Translations under genes and position numbers: made by a program
DNA from: an uncultured Marmoricola sp.
GTDB lineage: Bacteria > Actinomycetota > Actinomycetes > Propionibacteriales > Nocardioidaceae
Assembly (NCBI RefSeq): GCF_943913695.1
Contig: NZ_CALTZE010000003.1
Span: 1 to 64,000 of the forward strand
DNA: 64,000 bases
Direction: 5' to 3'
Notes under the pieces: model-generated
What the model was told of the DNA's origin: nothing
The model's database searches: none
The model's input: the letters and a program-made list of their open reading frames with translations, nothing else
In this document: positions 1 to 9,039 of the stretch, one piece after another
How positions within the stretch are numbered: position 1 is the first letter of the stretch
Layout: each line of letters begins with the position of its first letter

Positions 1-310
1 CGAGCTCGGCGCCGACTCCGAGGAGGAGCACCGCGCGGTCGGCGCGCTGGCCGCCGAGCTCGGGGTCGACGCACTCGTGACCGTGGGCGAGGCCGCCTGC
101 GCGATCGCGGCCGGGGCCGAGCGGCGTACGCCGTCACCGGCGACGCGCCGCACCGACACCCTCGACGAGGCCGTGGAGTGGCTGCGCCACAATGTCGCGG
201 GGCCCGACGTGGTGCTGGTCAAGGCCTCGCGGGGCGCGGCCCTGGAGCGCGTGGCCCAGGCGCTGCTCGACACGGGACCGGGACCGGAGAGGGGAGGTGC
301 GCCGCAGTGA
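1..310 (+). CDS. murF: UDP-MurNAc-tripeptide--D-Ala-D-Ala ligase MurF, C-terminal end (partial)
   Basis: This is the last ~102 residues of MurF, the cytoplasmic ligase that adds D-Ala-D-Ala to UDP-MurNAc-tripeptide. The reading frame is open from base 2 to the TGA at 308-310. The tail shows the typical Mur-ligase end: a conserved stretch around GADSEEEH, then [16 protein letters not shown] near the C terminus. The gene start lies outside the window. Its stop overlaps the mraY GTG by 4 bp (GTGA), and its position at the head of mraY-murD supports the call. Confidence 0.9.
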   Translation, partial: ELGADSEEEHRAVGALAAELGVDALVTVGEAACAIAAGAERRTPSPATRRTDTLDEAVEWLRHNVAGPDVVLVKASRGAALERVAQALLDTGPGPERGGAPQ

Positions 311-1377
311 GGGCGATCCTGCTGGCCGGCGGCATGTCGCTGCTGCTGACCCTGATCGGCACCCGCTACGCGATCCGGGTGCTCTCGACCCGCGGCTACG
401 GCCAGCTCATCCGCGACGACGGTCCGACCACCCACCACACCAAGCGCGGCACCCCCACCATGGGCGGGCTGGTCATCGTGCTGGCGACGCTGCTGGCCTA
501 CTTCACGGCCATCCTCGTCACCGGGCGCTCCCCGTCGGCCTCGGCGCTGCTGCTCCTCTTCCTCTTCGTGGGGCTCGGCACGGTCGGCTTCCTCGACGAC
601 TACATCAAGATCTCGCGGCAGCGCAGCCTCGGACTGCGCAGCCGCGCCAAGTTCATCGGGCAGACCTTCGTCGCGCTGGCCTTCGGCGCGCTGGCGCTCT
701 CGCCGTGGTTCGAGGACGAGCGCGGGCAGACCCCGGCGGGCCAGACGATCTCCTTCATCCGCGACCCGCAGGAGCTCACGCTGCCCTTCCTGGTCGTGGT
801 GCTCTTCATCTGGCTGATGATCGCCGGCAGCAGCAACGCCGTGAACCTCACCGACGGGCTCGACGGCCTGGCCGCAGGCGCCTCGGTGATGGTCTTCGGT
901 GCCTACACGCTGGTCAACATCTGGCAGAGCAACCAGTGGTGCGGCATCTCGCCCGGGCCCGCTTGCTACGAGGTGCGCGACCCGCTCGACCTGGCGATCG
1001 TGGCGGCCGCGATCACCGGAGCCTGCTTCGGCTTCCTGTGGTGGAACGCCTCCCCGGCGAAGATCTTCATGGGCGACACCGGCTCGCTCGCCCTGGGCGG
1101 TGCGCTCGCTGGCTTCGCCGTGCTCACCCGCACCGAGCTGCTGCTGGCCCTGCTCGGCGGCCTCTTCGTGATCCAGACGCTCTCGGTGATCCTCCAGGTC
1201 GGCTTCTTCAAGATCACCAAGGGCAAGCGCCTGTTCCGCATGGCCCCGCTGCACCACCACTTCGAGATGCTCGGCTGGGAGGAGATCACCGTGGTGATCC
1301 GCTTCTGGCTCATTGCTGGGATCTTCGTGGCCGCGGGTCTCGGCATCTTCTACGCCGAGTGGGTGGCGGGCGTATGA
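307..1377 (+). CDS. mraY: Phospho-MurNAc-pentapeptide transferase MraY
   Basis: An integral membrane enzyme that transfers phospho-MurNAc-pentapeptide from UDP to undecaprenyl phosphate, giving lipid I. The product is 356 aa, normal for the family, with about ten hydrophobic segments. Hallmarks are FLDDYIK with Asp97/Asp98, NLTDGLDGL with Asp183/Asp186, and the His triplet at about 316-318 (LHHHFE). The GTG start at 307 overlaps the murF stop and fits the expected N terminus. The last 48 bp of the gene occur again, out of frame, 86 bp downstream (see the repeat entry), so murD is preceded by a second copy of the mraY end rather than by the real one. Confidence 0.97.
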   Translation: MRAILLAGGMSLLLTLIGTRYAIRVLSTRGYGQLIRDDGPTTHHTKRGTPTMGGLVIVLATLLAYFTAILVTGRSPSASALLLLFLFVGLGTVGFLDDYIKISRQRSLGLRSRAKFIGQTFVALAFGALALSPWFEDERGQTPAGQTISFIRDPQELTLPFLVVVLFIWLMIAGSSNAVNLTDGLDGLAAGASVMVFGAYTLVNIWQSNQWCGISPGPACYEVRDPLDLAIVAAAITGACFGFLWWNASPAKIFMGDTGSLALGGALAGFAVLTRTELLLALLGGLFVIQTLSVILQVGFFKITKGKRLFRMAPLHHHFEMLGWEEITVVIRFWLIAGIFVAAGLGIFYAEWVAGV

Positions 1378-1463
1378 GGGGCGCTGGCGGGCTGGGCGCC
1401 GGACTGTCTTGGATTGCCGCGGGTCTCGGCATCTTCTACGCCGAGTGGGTGGCGGGCGTATGA
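1330..1463 (+). repeat. 48-bp direct repeat: duplicated mraY 3' end
   Basis: Bases 1330-1377 (end of mraY with its TGA) are repeated exactly at 1416-1463, an offset of 86 bp, with a 38-bp spacer (1378-1415). The second copy lies in another frame relative to mraY and supplies the ATGA junction at which murD starts. The first copy keeps an identical ATGA at 1374-1377. A start there would give only a 29-residue peptide ending at 1463. The arrangement reads as an 86-bp partial tandem duplication that preserved murD coupling. Confidence 0.9.
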
Positions 1464-2917
1464 CGCTCGGCCGGCTCTCGGACTGGTCCGGGGTGCGCGT
1501 CGTGGTGGCGGGCTTCGGGGTCTCGGGCTACGCCGCGGCCGACAACCTGACCTTCCTCGGCGCCCAGGTCACCGCGCTCGACGAGCGCGAGACCGATGAG
1601 CGCCGCGAGCAGGCCGAGCTGCTGGGCAGCCTCGGCGCGACCGTCCGGCTGGGGGAGGGGAGCACGGCCACGCTGCCCGACGACGTCGACCTGGTGGTCA
1701 CCTCGCCGGGGTGGTCGCCCCGCGCCCCGCTGCTCGCGCAGGCCCTCGGGCGCGGCGTACCCGTGTGGGGCGAGGTGGAGCTGGCCTGGCGGCTGCGCGA
1801 CCCCCACGAGCACGGCGGGTCCCCCGCACCGTGGCTCGCGGTGACCGGCACCAACGGCAAGACCACCACCGTGCAGATGCTCGAGGCGATGCTGCGCACC
1901 GCGGGGCTGCGCACGGTCGCGGCCGGCAACGTCGGCAAGCCCCTCGTCGAGGCCGTCATGGATCCCGACCCCTACGACGTGATCGCCGTGGAGCTCTCCA
2001 GCTTCCAGCTCCACTGGGTCCGCTCGGTGCGCGCGCAGTCGGCCGCCGTGCTCAACATCGCCGAGGACCACCTCGACTGGTATCCCGGGCCCACCGGGAT
2101 GGCCGACTACGCCGCCGACAAGGGACGCATCTACGACGGTGTCGAGCGGGCCTGCGTCTACAACGTCGCCGACCCGGCGACCGAGCGGCTCGTGCGTGAG
2201 GCGGAGGTCACCGAGGGAGCGCGCGCGATCGGCTTCACGCTGCAGACCCCGGCGGTGGGCATGCTCGGCGTGGTCGACGGCGTGCTCGCCGACCGTGCCT
2301 TCGTCGAGGACCGGCAGACCAGCGCCGCGGAGCTCGCGACCCTCTCCGACCTCGCCAGCGACGCGCCGCACTACGTCGCCGACGCCCTGGCCGCCGCCGC
2401 GCTCGCCCGCTCCCACGGCGTTCCCCCGGTCGCGGTGCGCGACGCGCTGCGCGCCTTCCGCCCCGACGGCCACCGGATCGCGGAGGTGGCGGTGGTCGAC
2501 GAGGTGACCTGGGTCGACGACTCCAAGGCCACCAACCCCCACGCCGCGCTGGCCTCGCTGCGCGGCTACGACCCGGTCGTCTGGGTCGCCGGCGGGCTGG
2601 CGAAGGGAGCCACCTTCGACGACCTGGTCACCGCGGTGCGCGACCGGCTGCGCGGGGTGGTGCTGCTCGGGCGAGACGCGCCGGTGATCCGCGAGTCGCT
2701 GCGGCGACACGCGCCCGATGTGCCCGTGATCGAGGTGGGCGCCGGGGAGGATGAGCAGCGACCCATGGACCGCGTGGTCGACGGTGCCGCGTCCCTGGCA
2801 CGACCGGGGGACACCGTGCTGCTGGCGCCGGGATGTGCGTCGATGGACATGTTCACCGACTACGCCGCGCGCGGCGACGCGTTCGCCGAGGCGGTGCGCA
2901 GGCGGCGCCGGCACTGA
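1460..2917 (+). CDS. murD: UDP-MurNAc-L-alanine--D-glutamate ligase MurD
   Basis: A cytoplasmic Mur ligase that adds D-Glu to UDP-MurNAc-L-Ala using ATP. The 485-aa product has the N-terminal Rossmann-like UDP-binding domain (VVVAGFGVSG at ~14-23), the ATP-binding P-loop GTNGKTT at 130-136, the central NIAEDHLDW stretch and a C-terminal domain with WVDDSKATNP. The start is the ATG of the ATGA at 1460-1463. The alternative ATGA at 1374 is out of frame with the body of MurD. Next comes ftsW after 22 bp with an SD sequence. The position between mraY and ftsW is the standard dcw order. Confidence 0.96.
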   Translation: MTLGRLSDWSGVRVVVAGFGVSGYAAADNLTFLGAQVTALDERETDERREQAELLGSLGATVRLGEGSTATLPDDVDLVVTSPGWSPRAPLLAQALGRGVPVWGEVELAWRLRDPHEHGGSPAPWLAVTGTNGKTTTVQMLEAMLRTAGLRTVAAGNVGKPLVEAVMDPDPYDVIAVELSSFQLHWVRSVRAQSAAVLNIAEDHLDWYPGPTGMADYAADKGRIYDGVERACVYNVADPATERLVREAEVTEGARAIGFTLQTPAVGMLGVVDGVLADRAFVEDRQTSAAELATLSDLASDAPHYVADALAAAALARSHGVPPVAVRDALRAFRPDGHRIAEVAVVDEVTWVDDSKATNPHAALASLRGYDPVVWVAGGLAKGATFDDLVTAVRDRLRGVVLLGRDAPVIRESLRRHAPDVPVIEVGAGEDEQRPMDRVVDGAASLARPGDTVLLAPGCASMDMFTDYAARGDAFAEAVRRRRRH

Positions 2918-2939
2918 TCAGCAGCGGAGGGGAGAGCCG

Positions 2940-4214
2940 ATGAGCATCACCGACCTCCGCTCCGAGGTGACCGACCGGCTCGACGTGGTGCGCCGCACCC
3001 TCGAGCGGCCGCTGACGTCCTACTACCTGCTGCTCGGCACCCCCACCCTGCTGCTGGCGATCGGGCTGATGATGGTGCTCAGCGCCTCCAGCGTGATCGC
3101 CTACACCCAGACGGGCAGCAGCTACTCGATCTTCCTCAAGCAGCTCACCTGGGTCGCGATCGCGCTGCCGGCGGCCTGGGCCGCCAGCCGGGTGCCGCGC
3201 CGGGTCGTGCGGTGGCTGGCGTGGCCGGCGGTGCTGGCCGCCGTGGCGCTGCTCGCCCTGATCCAGACCCCGCTCGGCTTCGAGGTCAACGGCAACCGCA
3301 ACTGGCTCGCGCTCGGGCCGCTGACCGTGCAGCCCTCCGAGCTGGCCAAGCTGGCCACGGTGCTGTGGGCCGCCGACGTGCTGGCGCGCAAGGAGCGGCT
3401 GCTGGGCAACCCCTGGCAGGCGATGCTGCCCGTGGTGCCGGTCGTCGGCCTGATCGCCGGGTTCGTGGTCTACCAGCGCGACCTCGGCACCGCGCTGGTG
3501 CTCTTCGCGATCCTGCTCGGGCTGATGTGGGTGGTCGGGGTGCCGGCCAAGCTCTTCGGCATCGGCGTGTCCGTGGTGGCCGTGGCCGTCTTCTACTTCG
3601 CGGCCAGCAGCGCCGAGCGGCGCTCCCGCGTGACCAGCTTCATCGACCCCTTCGCCGACTTCCAGGGCCACGGCTGGCAGGCGGGCCACGGCCTGCTCGG
3701 CATGTCCAGCGGCGGCATCCTCGGCAAGGGCCTCTCCGCCAGCCAGCAGAAGTGGGGGTCGCTCTACGGCGCCCACACCGACTTCATCTTCGCCGTGATC
3801 GGCGAGGAGCTGGGGCTGGTCGGCACGCTGCTGGTGCTGACCCTCTTCGGGCTGCTCGCCTACGCGATCGTGCGGCTGGCGCTCAACACCGCCGACCCGT
3901 TCGTGCGCTACGTCGCCGCCGGCGTGGTCATCTGGCTGATGGCGCAGGCGCTGATCAACATCGGCATGGTGCTGGCGCTGCTGCCGGTGATCGGCATCCC
4001 CCTGCCGCTGGTCTCCTACGGCGGCTCCTCGCTGGTGCCGACGCTGGTGGCCCTGGGGCTGCTCGTCGGGTTCGCCCGGCAGGAGCCCGAGGCCAAGGCC
4101 GCCCTCGACCGCCGGCGGCGCGACGGTGCCGGCGTACCCGCGGTGCTGGCCAGAGGTGTGGGCAGGGGTATGGGCGCGGTGCGGCCCGGGGCCCGCCGCG
4201 CGAGGCGAGGCTGA
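2940..4214 (+). CDS. ftsW: Lipid II polymerase FtsW (SEDS glycosyltransferase)
   Basis: A polytopic SEDS-family peptidoglycan glycosyltransferase that works with a class B PBP at the division septum. The 424-aa product has about ten membrane segments, the LAxGPLTVQPSE stretch near residues 122-134, HTDFIFAVIGEELG, and the SEDS signature PLPLVSYGGSS near residue 355. The ATG at 2940 follows GGAGG with suitable spacing. The C-terminal ~45 residues are basic and cytoplasmic. The stop overlaps the murG ATG by 1 bp (TGATG). FtsW rather than RodA is inferred from the dcw location. Confidence 0.95.
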   Translation: MSITDLRSEVTDRLDVVRRTLERPLTSYYLLLGTPTLLLAIGLMMVLSASSVIAYTQTGSSYSIFLKQLTWVAIALPAAWAASRVPRRVVRWLAWPAVLAAVALLALIQTPLGFEVNGNRNWLALGPLTVQPSELAKLATVLWAADVLARKERLLGNPWQAMLPVVPVVGLIAGFVVYQRDLGTALVLFAILLGLMWVVGVPAKLFGIGVSVVAVAVFYFAASSAERRSRVTSFIDPFADFQGHGWQAGHGLLGMSSGGILGKGLSASQQKWGSLYGAHTDFIFAVIGEELGLVGTLLVLTLFGLLAYAIVRLALNTADPFVRYVAAGVVIWLMAQALINIGMVLALLPVIGIPLPLVSYGGSSLVPTLVALGLLVGFARQEPEAKAALDRRRRDGAGVPAVLARGVGRGMGAVRPGARRARRG

Positions 4215-5323
4215 TGGTCGGCGAGGACCTGCCCCGTCGGGTGCTCCTGGCGGGGGGAGGCAGTGCCGGCCACACCTCGCCGCTGCTGGCCACCGCCGAC
4301 GCCCTGCGCCGGCTCGACCCCGGCATCGAGGTCACCGCCCTCGGCACGCCGCGTGGGCTGGAGACCCGGGTGGTGCCCGAGGCGGGCTACCCGCTGGAGC
4401 TGGTGCCGGCCGTGCCGCTGCCTCGACGCCCGGGAGCCGACCTGCTCCGTGTCCCGGGGAGGGTGCGCGCGGCGCTGCGGGCCACCCTGGAGGTGCTCGA
4501 CCGGGTGCGCCCCGACGTGGTGGTCGGCTTCGGCGGCTACGTCTCGGTGCCGGCCTACCTCGGCGCGCGGCGGCGCGGGCTGCCGCTGGTCGTCCACGAG
4601 GGCAACGCCCTGCCCGGCATCGCCAACCGTCTCGGCGCCCGGCTCACGCCCCACGTCGCGACGTCGTTCCCGGCGACCGACCTGCGCCACGCGACCTACC
4701 TCGGTCTGCCCGTGCGCCGGATGATCAGCACGCTCGACCGGTCGGCCGCGCGCGCCGAGGCGTGCGCCCACTTCGGGCTCGACCCGGAGCGGCCGACGCT
4801 CCTGGTCACCGGCGGCTCCCAGGGCGCGCGGCGGCTCAACCAGTCCGTGGCCGCCGCGGCCCAGGCCTTCGCCGACGCCGGCGTGCAGGTGCTGCACGTG
4901 GTCGGGCCGAAGGGCGAGGCCGAGCCCCAGGTCGCGCCCGGTGGGCCGGCGTACGCCGTGGTGCCCTTCGTCAGCCGCATGGACCTCGCCTACGCCGCGG
5001 CAGACGCGGTGCTGTGCCGGGCCGGCAGCAACACCGTCACCGAGGTCTCCGGCGTCGGGCTGCCCGCGGTCTACGTGCCGCTGCCGATCGGCAACGGCGA
5101 GCAGGCGCTCAACGCGCAGCCCGTCGTGGCGGCCGGGGGTGGCCTGCTGCAGGCCGATGCCGACCTCACCCCGCAGTGGGTGCGCGAGACGCTGCCCGCA
5201 CTGCTGACCGATCCGGCGCGGCTGGCCGAGATGTCGCGCGCCGCGCGCGAGGTGGTCCCGCTCGACGCCGACGACGCCCTCGCCGCCCTCGTGGTGCGCG
5301 CCCACCAGGAGCGGACCCGATGA
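4214..5323 (+). CDS. murG: UDP-GlcNAc--lipid I transferase MurG
   Basis: A peripheral membrane GT28-family glycosyltransferase converting lipid I to lipid II. The 369-aa product carries the N-terminal glycine-rich loop GGGSAGHTSP (15-24), VGFGGYVSVPAY, HEGNALPGIANR, and the C-terminal donor-binding elements TGGSQGARRLNQ and CRAGSNTVTE. The late motif is GNGEQALNAQ, the usual actinobacterial variant of the nucleotide-binding loop. Translation is coupled to ftsW by TGATG and to murC by ATGA. Confidence 0.96.
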   Translation: MVGEDLPRRVLLAGGGSAGHTSPLLATADALRRLDPGIEVTALGTPRGLETRVVPEAGYPLELVPAVPLPRRPGADLLRVPGRVRAALRATLEVLDRVRPDVVVGFGGYVSVPAYLGARRRGLPLVVHEGNALPGIANRLGARLTPHVATSFPATDLRHATYLGLPVRRMISTLDRSAARAEACAHFGLDPERPTLLVTGGSQGARRLNQSVAAAAQAFADAGVQVLHVVGPKGEAEPQVAPGGPAYAVVPFVSRMDLAYAAADAVLCRAGSNTVTEVSGVGLPAVYVPLPIGNGEQALNAQPVVAAGGGLLQADADLTPQWVRETLPALLTDPARLAEMSRAAREVVPLDADDALAALVVRAHQERTR

Positions 5324-6756
5324 GGGTGCCGGTGCCCGAGCGGCTGCTGCCCGCGGACGCCCTGGGAGCGGTGCACTTCGTCGGCATCGGCGGGGCCGGC
5401 CTCTCCGGCATCGCCCGGATCATGCTCGCGCGCGGCATCCCCGTCTCCGGCAGCGACGCCAAGGAGTCGGCGACGCTCGAGGCGCTGCAGGCTCTCGGCG
5501 CGACCTGCCACGTCGGGCACGACGCGGCCCACGTCGCGCAGGCCGACACCGTCGTGGTCTCCACCGCCGTGCGCGAGACCAACCCCGAGGTGGTCGAGGC
5601 GCAGCGGCGGGGGCTGCGGCTGCTGCCCCGCTCGGCCGCCCTGGAGTCGGTGATGCAGGGCCGGCGCGTCGTCGCGGTCGCCGGCACCCACGGCAAGACC
5701 ACCACCACCTCGTTGCTCACGGTGGCGCTCCAGCACTGCGGGGCCGACCCGTCGTTCGCGATCGGGGGCGACCTCAACGAGACCGGCTCCAACGCCCACG
5801 AGGGCACCGGCGAGCTCTTCGTCGCCGAGGCCGACGAGAGCGACGGCGCCTTCCTCGTCTACTCACCCCACGCCGCCCTGGTCACCAACGTCGAGGCCGA
5901 CCACCTCGACAACTACGGCACCGAGGAGGCCTACCGCGAGGCCTTCGACGTCTTCGCCGAGCGGGTCGACCCCCACGGCTTCCTCGTGGTGTGTGCCGAC
6001 GACCCGGGAGCCGACCGGCTCGCCGCCCACGCCACGACGCTCGGGCGCCGGGTGGTGCGGGTGGGGGAGCGCGAGGACGCCGAGGTGCGGGCCGAGCGGG
6101 TGCGCTTCGAGGGCACCGGCTCCCGCTTCGAGGTCGTCGACCGGGGCCGTCGGCTCGGCGAGGTCTCCCTGCGCATCCCCGGGCGCCACTACGTGCTCGA
6201 CGCCCTGGCCGCACTGGCGTGCGGCCTGCGCCTCGGCTTCGACTTCGACCGGCTGGCCCGCGGGCTGGGCGCCTTCACCGGCACCCGGCGCCGCATGGAG
6301 CTCAAGGGCGAGGTGGGCGGCGTACGCGTCTACGACTCCTACGCCCACCACCCGCAGGAGATCACCGGCGACCTCCAGGCCGCCCGCTCGGTGTCGGGGG
6401 AGGGCCGGGTGCTGGTCGCCTTCCAGCCGCACATGGTCTCGCGCACCCGGATCTTCGGCGCCCAGATGGGCGTGGCCCTGGGAGCGGCCGACGCCGTCGT
6501 CGTGATGGACGTCTACCTCGCCCGCGAGGACCCCGACCCGGCCGTGAGCGGCGAGCTCGTCGCGGCGGCCGTGCCCCTGCCGCCCGCCGACGTCGTCTTC
6601 GAGCCGTCCTGGCAGGCCACGGCCGCCAACCTCGTCGCGCGCGCCCGCCCGGGCGACGTGGTGCTCACCCTCGGCGCGGGAGACGTCACCCTGCTCGGGC
6701 CCCAGGTGCTCGAGCTGCTGGCCGAACGGGAGGTGGCCGTCGATGACGGTGCGTGA
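5320..6756 (+). CDS. murC: UDP-MurNAc--L-alanine ligase MurC
   Basis: The first Mur ligase, adding L-Ala to UDP-MurNAc. The 478-aa product starts with HFVGIGGAGLSGIA (UDP-binding), then the ATP loop GTHGKTT at 122-128, EADESDGAF, EADHLDNYG and the C-terminal YDSYAHHPQEI motif typical of MurC. The ATG at 5320 overlaps the murG TGA (ATGA). The 3' end overlaps ftsQ by 14 bp. The length and every motif are canonical. Confidence 0.96.
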   Translation: MRVPVPERLLPADALGAVHFVGIGGAGLSGIARIMLARGIPVSGSDAKESATLEALQALGATCHVGHDAAHVAQADTVVVSTAVRETNPEVVEAQRRGLRLLPRSAALESVMQGRRVVAVAGTHGKTTTTSLLTVALQHCGADPSFAIGGDLNETGSNAHEGTGELFVAEADESDGAFLVYSPHAALVTNVEADHLDNYGTEEAYREAFDVFAERVDPHGFLVVCADDPGADRLAAHATTLGRRVVRVGEREDAEVRAERVRFEGTGSRFEVVDRGRRLGEVSLRIPGRHYVLDALAALACGLRLGFDFDRLARGLGAFTGTRRRMELKGEVGGVRVYDSYAHHPQEITGDLQAARSVSGEGRVLVAFQPHMVSRTRIFGAQMGVALGAADAVVVMDVYLAREDPDPAVSGELVAAAVPLPPADVVFEPSWQATAANLVARARPGDVVLTLGAGDVTLLGPQVLELLAEREVAVDDGA

Positions 6757-7567
6757 GCTGATCCGCCGAGGACCCAGGCAGGAGCCGGTCCCGACCTCGA
6801 CCGGGCCCGACGAGGTGACGGTGCGCCTGGCGCGCAAGGACTTCCGCCGGCGCCGCCGGGCGACGGGGTGGCGGGGGAGGTGGCCCGGAAGGTGGCCCGG
6901 GAGGTGGCGCAGCGTGCTGGCCCTCGTCCTGGTGGTCGTGCTCGTGGGCGCCGGGGCGTGGCTGGTGCTCGCCTCGCCCTACCTGCTGGCTCGTGGCGTC
7001 CAGGTCGACGGCGCCGGTGCCATCGGCGCCGAGCGGGTGGGCGCTGCGGCCGAGCTGCCCGACGACGTGCCGCTCGCCCGCGTCGACCTCGACGGCATCC
7101 GCCAGCGCGTCGAGGCGATCCCGGCAGTGCGCAGTGCCGAGGTCTCGCGCAGCTGGCCGCACACGGTGCGGGTGCAGGTCACGCCCCGCACCCCGGTCGC
7201 GGTCGTCGCGGGTGCCGACGGTGCGAGCGCCCTCGACGGCGAGGGCGTCCGCTTCTCCGCCCCGGCCGAGCAGACCGCCGGGCTGCCGGAGGTCGAGCTG
7301 GCCGACGGTGTCGACGCCGAGGGCGTGAGCGAGGCGGCCCGCGTCGTGGCCGCCCTGCCGGCCGACCTGGGGGCGCGGGTGCGCGCCGTACGCGTGGCCA
7401 GCGTCGACGAGATCACCCTGGCCCTGCGTGGCGACCTCACGGTGGTATGGGGCAGCGCCGAGCAGTCCGCGACCAAGGCCGAGGTGCTCTCGGTGCTGCT
7501 CCAGGACCTGCCCCGCGGCGTCTCCGAGATCGACGTCACGGTCCCCGGCAACCCGACCACCCGCTGA
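6743..7567 (+). CDS. ftsQ: Cell division protein FtsQ (POTRA domain)
   Basis: A bitopic divisome protein bridging early and late division proteins. The 274-aa product has a basic cytoplasmic tail (1-56), one membrane helix at about 57-78, a POTRA domain right after it (VQVDGAGAIG...) and the FtsQ/DivIB beta domain. The tail contains a short tandem repeat (GRWPGRWPGRWR, 45-56), Arg/Trp-rich and next to the membrane. The ATG at 6743 lies inside the end of murC. The gene is followed by a 229-bp intergenic region carrying the ftsZ promoter. Confidence 0.9.
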   Translation: MTVRELIRRGPRQEPVPTSTGPDEVTVRLARKDFRRRRRATGWRGRWPGRWPGRWRSVLALVLVVVLVGAGAWLVLASPYLLARGVQVDGAGAIGAERVGAAAELPDDVPLARVDLDGIRQRVEAIPAVRSAEVSRSWPHTVRVQVTPRTPVAVVAGADGASALDGEGVRFSAPAEQTAGLPEVELADGVDAEGVSEAARVVAALPADLGARVRAVRVASVDEITLALRGDLTVVWGSAEQSATKAEVLSVLLQDLPRGVSEIDVTVPGNPTTR

Positions 7568-7696
7568 GCCGCGCGTCCGGCCTGCTTCTCCTCTGCCCCT
7601 CGGTCCCGAGAAATCCGCGGCCGAATTCGCAACGCGCCTCGCGTGTCTGCGCCGTGTGCCGGGTCTGCGCACCTACCTTCGTCTCACCACCTCAGG

Positions 7697-7727
7697 TTGA
7701 CATAACGTTAAGCCTCTACTTCAGGGT
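7697..7727 (+). promoter_or_regulatory. Candidate ftsZ promoter
   Basis: In the 229-bp ftsQ-ftsZ gap the sequence turns AT-rich. A perfect TTGACA at 7697-7702 is followed after 19 bp by CAGGGT (7722-7727). An imperfect dyad (TTAAGCC / GGGTTAA) overlaps the spacer. The block resembles the conserved element before ftsZ in actinobacteria. It gives ftsZ its own transcription in addition to readthrough from the mur genes. The exact -10 is uncertain because the spacing is long. Confidence 0.55.
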
Positions 7728-7796
7728 TAAGGTTCGCAGCCGCCGGGTGGGACTTCCCCAGACCTTCAGCAGACCAACCAGTGAGAGGCAACCGCC

Positions 7797-9029
7797 GTGG
7801 CAGCACCGCAGAACTACCTGGCCGTGATCAAGGTCGTGGGTATCGGTGGAGGTGGAGTCAACGCCGTCAACCGGATGATCGAGGTCGGTCTGAAGGGCGT
7901 GGAGTTCATCGCCATCAACACCGACGCGCAGGCCCTGCTGATGTCGGACGCCGACGTCAAGCTCGACATCGGCCGTGAGCTGACCCGGGGCCTCGGCGCC
8001 GGGGCCAACCCGTCGGTCGGCGCGCAGGCCGCCGAGGACCACTCCGAGGAGATCGAGGAGGTGCTCAAGGGCGCCGACATGGTCTTCGTGACCGCCGGCG
8101 AGGGTGGCGGCACCGGCACCGGCGGCGCCCCCGTGGTCGCCAAGATCGCCCGCTCGCTCGGTGCGCTGACGATCGGTGTCGTGACCCGCCCGTTCATGTT
8201 CGAGGGTCGCCGCCGCGCCACCTCGGCCGACGAGGGCATCGAGACGCTCCGCGAGGAGGTCGACACCCTGATCGTGATCCCCAACGACAAGCTGCTCTCG
8301 ATCAGCGACCGCAACGTCTCGATGCTCGACGCCTTCCGGCAGGCCGACCAGGTGCTGCTCCAGGGCGTCTCCGGCATCACCGACCTGATCACCACCCCCG
8401 GCCTGATCAACCTCGACTTCGCCGACGTCAAGTCGGTGATGTCCAACGCCGGGTCGGCGCTGATGGGCATCGGCTCGGCGCGCGGCGAGAACCGCGCCGT
8501 CGAGGCCGCCGAGCTCGCGGTCTCCAGCCCGCTGCTCGAGGAGTCGGTCGACGGGGCCCAGGGCGTGCTGCTCTCGATCGCCGGCGGCTCCGACCTCGGG
8601 CTCTTCGAGATCAACGAGGCCGCGGCCATGGTGGCCGACGCGGTGCACGCCGACGCCAACATCATCTTCGGCGCCACGATCGACGACGCCCTGGGCGACG
8701 AGGTCCGGGTCACCGTGATCGCGGCCGGTTTCGAGGGCGGGCGTCCCAAGCGCCGCGACGAGGGTCAGTCGCTGCGGCCGCGTCCCGCGCAGCAGTCGCA
8801 GGCCGAGACCCGCGAGGCCGCACGTCAGCTCGCCGCGCAGCGCCGCGCCGAGCAGTCCGGCTCGCCCGCGCCGCGTCGTGAGCCCGTGACCGTGGGAGCC
8901 GCGACCTCGCCCTCGCCGAGCGCGGCGTCGGGCTCGGAGCAGGCCGCGGAGCGTCCGGCGCCCCGCACCAGCTCGGGGTGGGGCGCGCGCGACGACGAGG
9001 AGCTCGACGTCCCCGACTTCTTGAAGTAG
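7797..9029 (+). CDS. ftsZ: Cell division GTPase FtsZ
   Basis: A tubulin-like GTPase forming the Z-ring. The 410-aa product has the N-terminal [12 protein letters not shown] nucleotide loop, the tubulin signature GGGTGTG at 103-109, the T7 loop NLDFADVK, a flexible linker (about 320-395) and the conserved C-terminal peptide ending DVPDFLK, which binds SepF in actinobacteria. The GTG at 7797 follows GAGAGG with good spacing. sepF lies 1.4 kb downstream. Confidence 0.98.
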   Translation: MAAPQNYLAVIKVVGIGGGGVNAVNRMIEVGLKGVEFIAINTDAQALLMSDADVKLDIGRELTRGLGAGANPSVGAQAAEDHSEEIEEVLKGADMVFVTAGEGGGTGTGGAPVVAKIARSLGALTIGVVTRPFMFEGRRRATSADEGIETLREEVDTLIVIPNDKLLSISDRNVSMLDAFRQADQVLLQGVSGITDLITTPGLINLDFADVKSVMSNAGSALMGIGSARGENRAVEAAELAVSSPLLEESVDGAQGVLLSIAGGSDLGLFEINEAAAMVADAVHADANIIFGATIDDALGDEVRVTVIAAGFEGGRPKRRDEGQSLRPRPAQQSQAETREAARQLAAQRRAEQSGSPAPRREPVTVGAATSPSPSAASGSEQAAERPAPRTSSGWGARDDEELDVPDFLK

Positions 9030-9039
9030 CAGCACCGGG

